Below, piece after piece: positions 1 through 7,639 of a DNA stretch of 64,000 nt. The translations under genes were made by a program, and so were the position numbers. How positions within the stretch are numbered: position 1 is the first letter of the stretch; each line of letters opens with the position of its first letter. The stretch comes from Pseudomonadota bacterium. Lineage in GTDB: Bacteria > Bdellovibrionota > Bacteriovoracia > Bacteriovoracales > Bacteriovoracaceae. The stretch is from positions 310,001 to 374,000 of the forward strand of contig JAIYDL010000007.1 in assembly GCA_027487515.1 (NCBI GenBank), given 5' to 3'. The notes under the pieces were generated by a model that saw only the letters and a program-made list of their open reading frames with translations, was not told where the DNA came from and searched no databases.

Positions 1-288
1 CATCAAGACTCTCGAGGCACCGACGGGTTCCTCGGGGAAGTCCTTGAATCGGTCAAGGTCATTCAGGGCATTCGTTCCAGTGAACTGCGGGTTCAACGGG
101 GTGAGGGTTAGGTCCGACTTGTGGCGGCCGAGGCTCGCGGGGTTATAGAAGAGTGTGAAGGAGTCGTCGTTGACCGCTGTGAACGCGTCCCCCATCAGGA
201 GCCCCTTCGGCGAGCGAAGGGTGTAGGAATTCTCGAACGCACAGACCGGGCCCGAGGCCAGTGCGATAAGCAGCAGGAGGAGTTTCAA
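1..288 (-). CDS. Secreted protein, probable outer-membrane beta-barrel of PorV/UPF0164 type (3' part outside window)
   Basis: The frame stays open to the window edge, so only about 96 N-terminal residues are visible. It begins with a TTG at 288-286 that overlaps the TGA stop of the upstream lipoprotein gene (TTGA), which suggests translational coupling. Residues 1-19 form a signal peptide (Leu-rich core, small residues before the mature Phe). The next segment, LRSPKGLLMGDAFTAVNDD followed by FYNPASL, resembles the N-terminal strand region of PorV/TraF/UPF0164-type barrels, where a Gly-Asp/Gly-Ala-Phe-x-A-x-x-DD pattern precedes YNPA. Family assignment is inference from this one motif. No other start is plausible because the signal peptide follows directly. 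Confidence 0.6.
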   Translation of the reverse strand, partial: MKLLLLLIALASGPVCAFENSYTLRSPKGLLMGDAFTAVNDDSFTLFYNPASLGRHKSDLTLTPLNPQFTGTNALNDLDRFKDFPEEPVGASRVLM

Positions 289-1226
289 AGAAGACCCGCC
301 TCGAAGACCAACGCGTAAAGGTACTCGAGATCGTTCAAGTTGGAGGCTGTCGCGACGTGGGCCTCGCAGGTCGACTGGGACGTCATGGTGATCAGTGTGC
401 CGAGGCCCTGCGACGTCGCCGAGGCCTTCAGATCGTAGATCTCATCGGCGATGTCCTCGAGCTTGGAGAGCGTGCTCGACGTCGAAAGATCGAGACTTTC
501 GAGCACGTCGATGACGTTCGTCAGGAGCACCAGCCCTTCGCACAAGCGCCGCTTCCCCGTGGCCGTGGACTGATCGAGATCGGGGTGACCATCCGTGGTC
601 GTAAGGCAAGCGCCGGTCGCGCTCCCGCCGCCGATGAGGAGCTGCGCACGGCCATCGGTGTAGTCGATGAAGCAGTTATTCCCAGACCCGGCCCCCTTGG
701 CCCCGGTCGCGTCGGTGTTCCCGTAGTAGTTCAGAAACTTCCCGAGATTGACCAGTGAAAGGAGGAGCACCTGGAGGCTCAGATCTCCCGCCTTCCGGGG
801 CCCAAACTTCGTCACGCGCTTGGCGTGAGAGGGAGCTCCCGAGGTTGCGCCGTGGACGGTATTGAGGGCCGTCCGGAGGAAGCCATAGCTCGAAGAATCC
901 GCCGAGGTTTCATCGGAGAGCCGGAGAATCGCGAGGGACTTGAAGATGTCTTGACCGGAGGAAACAGAGATCGACGCGAGGTCCTCGGAGATGAAGCGGA
1001 TCTCGTCGTAGTCGGCCTTGCAAGCGTAGGCGCTGGCAAGCACCTGGAGGTAGACGGCGTTCCCGTTCTGAGGACCGACTTCTCTCAGGACATCGATCGC
1101 CTTGTCGCACTCATCGTTTGAGAGTTGAGTCAGTGCGACGTCGATCGCTTCGAGAGTCGATTCGGTGGTGTTCTTCGCGCAGCTCAGGGCGAGGAGAAGA
1201 ATCAAAACGGTAAGGATGGTTCGCAC
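285..1226 (-). CDS. Putative lipoprotein of unknown function
   Basis: About 313 residues. The N-terminus has a hydrophobic stretch ending in the lipobox LALSC, so the protein is probably lipidated and membrane anchored. After it come helical TPR-like segments (around residues 25-100, with a CDKAIDVLREVG pattern) and a Gly/Ser-rich middle part. I chose GTG at 1226 rather than ATG at 1238: GGAGG lies four bases before the GTG, while a TATAAT hexamer at 1248-1243 would place the transcript start at or just after the ATG. The gene is followed by and overlaps the secreted-protein gene at 288. Function is unknown. Confidence 0.75.
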   Translation of the reverse strand: MRTILTVLILLLALSCAKNTTESTLEAIDVALTQLSNDECDKAIDVLREVGPQNGNAVYLQVLASAYACKADYDEIRFISEDLASISVSSGQDIFKSLAILRLSDETSADSSSYGFLRTALNTVHGATSGAPSHAKRVTKFGPRKAGDLSLQVLLLSLVNLGKFLNYYGNTDATGAKGAGSGNNCFIDYTDGRAQLLIGGGSATGACLTTTDGHPDLDQSTATGKRRLCEGLVLLTNVIDVLESLDLSTSSTLSKLEDIADEIYDLKASATSQGLGTLITMTSQSTCEAHVATASNLNDLEYLYALVFEAGLL

Positions 1227-1242
1227 GGCGCCTCCCATAGCT

Positions 1243-1270
1243 ATTATAGGTCGACGGTGAAAAATAAGAA
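1243..1270 (-). promoter_or_regulatory. Sigma-70-like promoter before the lipoprotein gene
   Basis: Reading the minus strand: TTCTTA at 1270-1265, a 16-base spacer, then a perfect TATAAT at 1248-1243. The -35 match is weak. It would give a leader of only about 10 bases carrying GGAGG before the GTG at 1226. Confidence 0.45.
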
Positions 1271-1291
1271 CCGTGGCGGAATCTTCCGGGA

Positions 1292-2506
1292 CTAGGTGTG
1301 GTTGAGGTACCGGACTATTTTGCTCACGGCCTCTTGGAAGGGGACCTCCTCGATCACGAGTGAAATCCGGGCCGTGTTCGGGATGCCAAAGTCCGTCCCG
1401 GGAACCACGGTGATGCCCTCGCCTTCCAGAAGCTCATCGGTGATGGCGTAGGAGTGATCCAGCTCGGGGTCGAAGCGCTGGAACATGGGTGTCCGAGAGA
1501 AGTCGAGCATGAAGTAAAACGCCGACGTGCTCTGGTACCAGCAGTGGCCCAGGTTCGCCTCTCGGAACTTCTCCCGGAGAGTCGCAGCGTTCTGCCGGAT
1601 GTGGGTTTTCACAGGCGTGAGGAAGCTTTCGATGAAGTGGAAATCGAAGTCCAAAAGGGCGCGCTGGATAAGAGAATTAGGGCCCGAGGTCGTCTGCCCC
1701 TGGATCCGAGACATCGCGCCCACCAAGGAGGCCGGGGCGATCACCCAGCCCAGTCGTAACCCCGTCGCGGCTAGAGTTTTCGAAATCGCCTGGACGACGA
1801 CGGTCCGGGGTAAGAGGCCGGGATCGTGCTGATAAAAGTACGTTGGCCTGGGATCAAAATAAGTGATGTCGGAGTACACCTCATCTGAAATCACGACGAG
1901 GTCGGGGTGGTCACGGAGGAAGCCCGCGAACTCGCGCATCCAGGCTTCGGAGTAGTGAACTCCCGAGGGATTATTCGGACTATTCACGATGATCGCTTTG
2001 GTCCGGGGGGTCATGGCCTTCCGGATATCCTCGATCGCGGGGACGAACGCATCGAAGACATTGGACCTGACCACCGTAGGGGTCCCGCCCCAGAACTTGA
2101 TCATCTCCGGGTAAGAGACCCAGTAGGGAGCGAGGAGGATCACTTCATCCCCGGGATCCACGAGAGCGCCGAGGGCGTCGTAGAGCGAATGCTTCGACCC
2201 ATTGGAAAGGATCACATCCCAGTCGACGTCGAAGAGGTCCGCGGGGAGATGGCGGGTCCCAATGAAGCGGTCCAGGAGCTTCTTCCGGAGCGCCGGGAAA
2301 CCGGCCGAGGGTGAGTACTGGTAGCTCTTCAGAAAGTTCAACTGATGGTGAATCTTCTCGACGAACTCCGGCGTGGGTTTGATCGGCAACTGCCCACCGG
2401 AGAGGTTGTAGATCACCTTCCCCTCTTCCGTGAGTGCGATCGCCTTTTCGTTCAGCTTCATGGTGATGCTGTCGTGGATTCCTTTAACTCGTGAGCTCAG
2501 AAGCAT
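1292..2506 (-). CDS. Pyridoxal-phosphate-dependent aminotransferase, class I/II
   Basis: 404 residues, the usual size for aspartate-aminotransferase-fold enzymes. Visible motifs: NSPNNPSG at 175-182 (cofactor and carboxylate contacts), SDEVYSDI at 207-214 (Asp208 facing the pyridine nitrogen), and SKTLAATGLRLGW from 242 with Lys243 as the Schiff-base lysine. The C-terminal Arg expected to bind the substrate carboxylate lies in the ARISL segment. The amino-donor specificity cannot be read from the sequence; aspartate, tyrosine or a related substrate are possible. It starts at ATG 2506, 12 bases after the coaD stop, and is likely in the same transcript as coaD, rsmD and the hypothetical gene upstream. 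Confidence 0.88.
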   Translation of the reverse strand: MLLSSRVKGIHDSITMKLNEKAIALTEEGKVIYNLSGGQLPIKPTPEFVEKIHHQLNFLKSYQYSPSAGFPALRKKLLDRFIGTRHLPADLFDVDWDVILSNGSKHSLYDALGALVDPGDEVILLAPYWVSYPEMIKFWGGTPTVVRSNVFDAFVPAIEDIRKAMTPRTKAIIVNSPNNPSGVHYSEAWMREFAGFLRDHPDLVVISDEVYSDITYFDPRPTYFYQHDPGLLPRTVVVQAISKTLAATGLRLGWVIAPASLVGAMSRIQGQTTSGPNSLIQRALLDFDFHFIESFLTPVKTHIRQNAATLREKFREANLGHCWYQSTSAFYFMLDFSRTPMFQRFDPELDHSYAITDELLEGEGITVVPGTDFGIPNTARISLVIEEVPFQEAVSKIVRYLNHT

Positions 2507-2518
2507 GGTCGTTCCTAC

Positions 2519-3001
2519 CTAGTCTTTAATCTTCTTCAGTTCTTCGTGGACCAGCGGCGGCACAAACGCGGTGACGTCTCCGTGGTGCTGGTAAACTTCC
2601 TTCACGAGAGAGCTCGAGATGTAGTAGAGCTTCTCGCTCGTCATGAGAAAGACCGTGTCGCAGTCGGGGTTAATCTTCCGGTTCATCGAGGCCATCTGGA
2701 ACTCGATCTCGAAGTCCCCCGTTGGCCGGAGGCCGCGGACGATGGAACCAATCTTATTTTGCCGGGCGAAGTCGACGATGAGCCCCGTCCAGCTCTCGAC
2801 CTTCACCTTCGGCTCGTGCGCGAAGAGCTTTTTGAGGACGTTCACCCGTTGCTCGGTGGACATGAGGGGTTTCTTGTTCGGCGAGACCGCAACGAGGACG
2901 ATGATTTCGTCGAAAATTTTTATGGCCCGTTGGACGATGTCGAGGTGCCCATTGGTGAATGGATCAAAGGTCCCCGCGTATATCGCGCGATTTTTTTCCA
3001 C
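2519..3001 (-). CDS. coaD: Phosphopantetheine adenylyltransferase
   Basis: 160 residues, typical for the family. The nucleotidyltransferase signature TFDPFTNGH is at 11-19, with His19 of the (T/H)xGH motif binding ATP phosphates; the second signature, with ISSSLVKEV, is near 130. CoaD transfers AMP from ATP to 4'-phosphopantetheine, the penultimate step of coenzyme A synthesis, in the cytoplasm. It lies 39 bases after rsmD. A coaD-rsmD pairing is common in bacteria and supports both calls. Confidence 0.97.
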   Translation of the reverse strand: MEKNRAIYAGTFDPFTNGHLDIVQRAIKIFDEIIVLVAVSPNKKPLMSTEQRVNVLKKLFAHEPKVKVESWTGLIVDFARQNKIGSIVRGLRPTGDFEIEFQMASMNRKINPDCDTVFLMTSEKLYYISSSLVKEVYQHHGDVTAFVPPLVHEELKKIKD

Positions 3002-3040
3002 GGCCTGTTTCCTTTGAGAGTTTAGGCTATCGGTTTAATC

Positions 3041-3622
3041 CTATACCAATTTCCCAACGACGACAAAGTGATCCCCTTGCTCCACGGTCTTAATAACCGT
3101 TTGGAACGCTCCGGTGAGGTCGTCTCTTTTCGGGCCCTTCAGGCGGTCGGCCTCGACCCAAAGCTCCCCGCGAAAGCCCCCGTCCTTCAGGAGCCGAAGA
3201 ACGTCCATGTAGAGCGCGTGGTTTTCGTAGGGCGGATCGAGGTACAGGATCGCGGAATCAGTCTCCGGCAACTGGTAGGTCAGTTCCCGCTGAACCCAGG
3301 CCTTGACGTCGAGGTTCGTGACCGTGATCTGAGTGGCGTCAAACCCGAACGAGCGCTCGAGGTTCACCTTGTTATCTTTGAGCACGTGGAACGCCGGTCT
3401 GGTGAGCTCGTTTAAAAAGACTCTCTGGGCACCTCGGGAGAGGGCCTCGAAGCCCATGGCACCGGAACCTGCGCAGAGGTCGACGAACACGTGATCGTCG
3501 AGGCGCTGGCGCCAGTCGAAGAGTTTTCGCTTGATCATGACCGCAGTGGGACGCGTGGTCTCTGCCCTCGGGGTGGCCAGCGGATATCCTCTGGCGACGC
3601 CCCCTAGGATTTTAAGCGCCAT
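3041..3622 (-). CDS. rsmD: 16S rRNA (guanine966-N2)-methyltransferase
   Basis: 193 residues. The N-terminal RsmD segment (LGGVARGYPLATP, then RPT and a KRKLFDW stretch around 31-37) is followed by the SAM-binding loop DLCAGSGAMGFEAL (48-61) and the catalytic DPPY at 129-132 typical of N2-guanine methyltransferases. The product methylates G966 of 16S rRNA during 30S assembly. Three bases separate it from the preceding hypothetical gene, so the two are probably co-transcribed, and coaD follows. Confidence 0.95.
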   Translation of the reverse strand: MALKILGGVARGYPLATPRAETTRPTAVMIKRKLFDWRQRLDDHVFVDLCAGSGAMGFEALSRGAQRVFLNELTRPAFHVLKDNKVNLERSFGFDATQITVTNLDVKAWVQRELTYQLPETDSAILYLDPPYENHALYMDVLRLLKDGGFRGELWVEADRLKGPKRDDLTGAFQTVIKTVEQGDHFVVVGKLV

Positions 3623-3625
3623 GAA

Positions 3626-4117
3626 CTAGACGGCTTTTTTTAATTCGGATTTTTGTTTCATCGGGACAGTAAACTTCATTCCGCCTTCCATTTCAATAGA
3701 AAGTCCGGACTCCGTCACTTCGAGTGCCACGGTTTGACCGCCGATGTCGAACGCCAGCTCAAGGGTGAGGTCACCAGACACCTTGAAGCTCATGGATGTT
3801 GAGGCTGCTGGACGATGTTCTTTTGGGTTTGCTGCGGTCGGTCTATGATCTAGGGGAACGACATTACTCACGGGATCAAAATGCTCGGGTTTTTGATCCG
3901 TTTGGAGTGAAGTCACCGAAACTTCGGTGAATTCTTCACTTTCTTGAGTTCCGCCCACGAAATCCGTCGATAAAACCGTTTCGGATGAAGGTGCATCGGT
4001 TTCGGTTGCGGCCGTTGGTTCTGCGGCGACTTCGGTGGAAGGGATAAAATCTTGCTCCAAGGCTTCGATTTCTTTCATTATGTCTGACAGCTCTTGGTCA
4101 TTAAAGCTTTTATCCAT
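3626..4117 (-). CDS. Hypothetical acidic protein
   Basis: 163 residues of no recognised family. Residues 1-25 are charged and helical (DQELSDIMKEIEALEQDF), 26-105 are low-complexity, rich in Thr, Ser, Glu and Pro, and probably disordered. Residues 108-163 look like a small beta-rich domain (SMSFKVSGDLTLELAFDIGG onward) ending in basic residues. There is no signal peptide or membrane segment. It is the first gene of the rsmD-coaD transcript. A weak FliA-like promoter lies upstream at 4164-4190. Confidence 0.7.
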   Translation of the reverse strand: MDKSFNDQELSDIMKEIEALEQDFIPSTEVAAEPTAATETDAPSSETVLSTDFVGGTQESEEFTEVSVTSLQTDQKPEHFDPVSNVVPLDHRPTAANPKEHRPAASTSMSFKVSGDLTLELAFDIGGQTVALEVTESGLSIEMEGGMKFTVPMKQKSELKKAV

Positions 4118-4163
4118 ACCTAAACTCTCCGCACAAAGATTTTAAGGATCATCCTCGGTTATC

Positions 4164-4190
4164 GTTTCGGCACACAGCAAAAGAACTTTA
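4164..4190 (-). promoter_or_regulatory. Weak sigma-28-like promoter before the rsmD operon
   Basis: Minus strand: TAAAG at 4190-4186, 14 bases, then GCCGAAAC at 4171-4164. The -10 part matches GCCGATAA at 6 of 8 positions with canonical FliA spacing. It is weaker than the other sites of this type in the window. Confidence 0.3.
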
Positions 4191-4313
4191 TTAAATTCCC
4201 TTACCGCGAATCCTTTTCCCATGACAAAAAAGGTGGGATAAGGAAGAATCTTCATTCGCAAATTAACTGTTATTTCAATACTTTTGCTTTACTAGGGAAC
4301 AGGTTTTTCGTTT

Positions 4314-7160
4314 TTGAGTAAGAAAACATTCTCCGCATCACAATGGCTTCATAAAGACCTCGAGTCCATAAAAGACTCGGGCCAGTACGCTATCGAGCAG
4401 AGTCTTGCCCAGGCCCTTAGGCCCAGGGGCCGCTTTCCCACTTTCGTCAAGCCCCCGAAGGCCCGCGCCCTGCCAACCGTGGCCAATGACAAGTTCTCAC
4501 CGCTCCATTGCTTCGTTCCCGGCTGGAAAGGTGACTCTCTTCCTTCAAAGAATGTGATCAAATTTGAGCGCCTCCTCACGCTCATCCAGCTCGACGTAAA
4601 AAATGAGCTCCTGAAGACGAAGGATTTTCCTAAATTCATTAAGCTAGGTCTCTATAACGAGTTCCTCTCCTACGCCGAGACTCTGGGTCTTCATTTTGAA
4701 GGCCTCGACGACCTTGGACGGTTCTGGGCCATGATGGAGCCCGAGCGTCTGGTCGAAGAGCAGCACCTGGCAGAGTTCATCGACATCTACGCAAACCGAG
4801 TTGCGACGATCACTTTTCTGAAGCTGCGGTTCATGTCCTCCCTCCTCGACCGGTGTGGCATCGAACTCACCGACAAGGCACTCCTCTACCCCTCAGCGTT
4901 CTTGTCGCAGATCTTCAAAAAAGGCTCGCTCACGGAACTCCAAAGTCGGGCCCTCGAGAGTAACCTCTACAGTTGGTACCGGCCCCACGAAGGCCTGCGG
5001 GAAAGCATGCGGGAGCTTCTGGGCATTTCGCGCGAGCTCCGGATCACGGAGATCACGAAACACATTTCACTCCGGACCCAAGTGTCACAGGACCAGCAGA
5101 AGGTCTACTCTCACGCTCTCTCGCACCTCTCCATGGGTTTGTTCCTCAATGCGCTTCAGATCAATTACCCTCTCTGGCTCGAGGCCATCGAGGGCAAGTA
5201 CCTGCCCTCTGGCAATCCCGAGGGCGAGCGGATCATTAGCTGCAAATATTTTGGTGACTACCTTGAGTCACTTTCTCTCTCCCACTGGCTTGCGCAGGAA
5301 AACAACATCGATTTCCATTGGGACGAAGTCCTTTGCCCGGACTTCAAGGGCCTGGAGTTTGTTTCCGGGGCCTTCACGAAAGTGTGCAACGAACTTCAGT
5401 TCCTCACCTTCCTCGCCCACAAAGCCCCGCACCAGGGTGAGAAGCCCATCGATTACATCTGCAAGATCATGGGCGGGCATTTCCGGAACCGGAAAAACAC
5501 TCAGGTCAAGCAGGGACTTCTCCTCGACGACAGCGACAACCCTTTCTACACCTCGACCTACGACCGGGTGGTGCTGAACCTGTGTCAGTTTCCGAAGAAC
5601 AATCCGCAGCACTACCTCATGGGCCAGATCCTCGATCAAGTGAAGTACCTCAAGCCCAACGGGTACTTGTTTGTGCTGTCTTCGAAGAAGCTCTTCGTGC
5701 CGTCTCTTCGGGAGCGCCTTGACCCGGTCCTTCGGGAACTCAAAACCGAGGCCATCTTCGACTTCGAAAACGTCAAAGGCAAGGGAGAGCTCGGGTCCTA
5801 CGTGTACATCTTCCGCCGGAAGAATACCTCGGATCAAGACCGCCAGCTCTGCTCGTACTTCCGGATCTCCGCCGAGCTCTCGAACTTTCAAGAATTCGCG
5901 GCCATCACCGAGCACCTCCGAAGCTTTTACCTCTCCCACCTCACGGAGGTCCCGGCCATGGCCTCGGTGGACTTCCCGGACTCCTTTCGGCTCGAATTCT
6001 TCCAAGAGGCAGTCGTCAACGGGATGCTGATTCATTCGGCCAGCGAAGACTCCTCACGGATCACACACCCGTCGTACTTCAAAGGGCTCCTCCAGAGCTG
6101 CGTGCCCCTCGACACGATCTTCGAGATCCGTTCACTCCATGCCGAAGAGAAGGCCCTCCGGAACGACAACGCCCTCAACCTGGGCCTGAAGCGAGACGTG
6201 TCCTATTTCCTCGTCGTCGACTTCCGGCACGGCGATGCCAACCTCGAACTCCATCCGATGGACACCTTCCGGTCGATCTACTCTGAGTACGGAGAAACCC
6301 TGTGTAGCTACTTCCAGCTGCTGCCGAAGATCCCGGGTCTGAATCCGAATATCCTGCGGAACTACTTCCTGACTCCGGTTGGAAAACAAGTCACGAACCT
6401 CACCTTCACCGGGGGGCATAACCTCGTCAAAGGAAGCCTCTCTAAGTTCCTTATCCCGAAGTTTTTGACGGAGACCGAGCCGCTACCGGATCACCTGCGC
6501 TCGGCGTTCCGGATCCTAGACTTGAACGAAGCTCAGCTCCTCGAATCCGGCCCGCGGGAGATTCAGCGAACGTTCTCGCACATCGACCAACTCACCAGAG
6601 ACCTCTTCCCACGCCACGCCTGCGAAATCCTGTCCCGGTTTTCGAACTTCGAGCGCACACTCCAGGGCCTCATCTGGAAGCTCGAAGACGTGCGTCTGGG
6701 CCAGAAGGTGAGCTTCGTAAATCCGGTGATCCAGGCACAGCTGGTGGCGACCGTCACCAAGCCCCTCTACCCCAAGAACGACGACGTCTTCATCGAATTC
6801 GTCGAGGGAACCATGCCCTCGGACATCCACCTTTCCATGACAGAAACCGTCCAGAGGGTCACCAACGATGGGGAGCTGCGGCTCTTCTCTCTCGAGCTCA
6901 TTCACCAGCAGAAGACCGTCGTCCGCCTCCACGCCGAAGAGTCCATGATCCTCTTCCTTCAGTTTGTCCTCTCTCAAGCCGCCGGAGTTCCGGTCTCAAA
7001 GCTCCTCCGGGCCGTCCACGTGCCATCGCTCGAGGACCTCAAGAAGATCATCGAAACCACAAAGGACTTCAAGACGACCTACGAAGAGCTCTTGGCCCAG
7101 GTCCAAGGGGCGATCATGAATGCCATGCGGTTAAACGTTCTCCCGAGCAGACGCCCATGA
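4314..7160 (+). CDS. Large protein resembling an inactive N6-adenine DNA methyltransferase with a specificity-like domain
   Basis: 948 residues starting at TTG 4314 (AGGGAACAGG upstream). Around residue 340 the segment VLCPDFKGLEFVSGA aligns by eye with the HsdM motif I pattern LDPACGSGGFL-G but lacks its glycines. Around 419, YDRVVLNLCQF sits where HsdM has FDxIIANPPF, so the catalytic NPP(F/Y) is gone. The following KYLKPNGYLFVLSSKKLF and GELGSYVYIFRR stretches match the conserved HsdM core after NPPF. Near 597 VPLDTIFEI and near 689 VGKQVTNLTFTGG resemble a type I specificity-subunit target-recognition domain. No HsdR or endonuclease is nearby. Its last four bases overlap dtd. A structural or DNA-binding role without methylation is inference. 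Confidence 0.7.
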   Translation: MSKKTFSASQWLHKDLESIKDSGQYAIEQSLAQALRPRGRFPTFVKPPKARALPTVANDKFSPLHCFVPGWKGDSLPSKNVIKFERLLTLIQLDVKNELLKTKDFPKFIKLGLYNEFLSYAETLGLHFEGLDDLGRFWAMMEPERLVEEQHLAEFIDIYANRVATITFLKLRFMSSLLDRCGIELTDKALLYPSAFLSQIFKKGSLTELQSRALESNLYSWYRPHEGLRESMRELLGISRELRITEITKHISLRTQVSQDQQKVYSHALSHLSMGLFLNALQINYPLWLEAIEGKYLPSGNPEGERIISCKYFGDYLESLSLSHWLAQENNIDFHWDEVLCPDFKGLEFVSGAFTKVCNELQFLTFLAHKAPHQGEKPIDYICKIMGGHFRNRKNTQVKQGLLLDDSDNPFYTSTYDRVVLNLCQFPKNNPQHYLMGQILDQVKYLKPNGYLFVLSSKKLFVPSLRERLDPVLRELKTEAIFDFENVKGKGELGSYVYIFRRKNTSDQDRQLCSYFRISAELSNFQEFAAITEHLRSFYLSHLTEVPAMASVDFPDSFRLEFFQEAVVNGMLIHSASEDSSRITHPSYFKGLLQSCVPLDTIFEIRSLHAEEKALRNDNALNLGLKRDVSYFLVVDFRHGDANLELHPMDTFRSIYSEYGETLCSYFQLLPKIPGLNPNILRNYFLTPVGKQVTNLTFTGGHNLVKGSLSKFLIPKFLTETEPLPDHLRSAFRILDLNEAQLLESGPREIQRTFSHIDQLTRDLFPRHACEILSRFSNFERTLQGLIWKLEDVRLGQKVSFVNPVIQAQLVATVTKPLYPKNDDVFIEFVEGTMPSDIHLSMTETVQRVTNDGELRLFSLELIHQQKTVVRLHAEESMILFLQFVLSQAAGVPVSKLLRAVHVPSLEDLKKIIETTKDFKTTYEELLAQVQGAIMNAMRLNVLPSRRP

Positions 7161-7594
7161 GAGTCGTCGTCCAACGCGTGCGCGAGGCAGCGTTGAGTGT
7201 CGACCAAGAGACCGTTGGATCCATCGCCTCAGGGCTCCTCGTGCTGGTCTGCTTCGAGCAGGGTGACGGGGACGAGGCGCTCGCCAAGGCGGTCGAGAAA
7301 ATCTCCAAGCTCAGGGTCTTCGATGACTCCGACGGGAAGATGAACCTCGACATCACGGCCGTCGGCGGTGACATCCTGTCGGTCAGTCAGTTCACTCTGA
7401 GCTGGGACGGCTCCGGAGGACACAGGCCAAGCTTTGAGCGCTCGATGCCGCCGCAGGAGGCCCGCTTGAAGTATGCGATCTTTAACCGTGAACTCCGTGC
7501 CCGAGGCTTCACCGTTAAGGAGGGCATCTTCGGCGCCTCCATGAAGATCTCTTTGATCAACGATGGCCCGGTGACCTTTTTCCTTCAGTTCTAG
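7157..7594 (+). CDS. dtd: D-aminoacyl-tRNA deacylase
   Basis: 145 residues, the family length. Typical motifs: MRVVVQRV start, the SVSQFTL active-site strand (around 76-82), HRPSFERSMPP, and the C-terminal NDGPVTF with the Gly-Pro pair that reads substrate chirality. The enzyme hydrolyses D-amino acids (and glycine mischarged on tRNA-Ala) from tRNA in the cytoplasm. The ATG overlaps the stop of the methylase-like gene (ATGA), so the two are translationally coupled, although a shared function is not obvious. Confidence 0.96.
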   Translation: MRVVVQRVREAALSVDQETVGSIASGLLVLVCFEQGDGDEALAKAVEKISKLRVFDDSDGKMNLDITAVGGDILSVSQFTLSWDGSGGHRPSFERSMPPQEARLKYAIFNRELRARGFTVKEGIFGASMKISLINDGPVTFFLQF

Positions 7595-7639
7595 GGAAAA
7601 AGAATTAAGGCCGTAGAAGTCCCGTCGCGGAGCTGAGGG

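Noticed and set aside
4314..7594. Restriction-modification or BREX-type defence island around the methylase-like gene
   Set aside because: Neighbours are dtd, rsmD and coaD; no nuclease, helicase or ATPase of such systems is near, and the catalytic motifs are missing.
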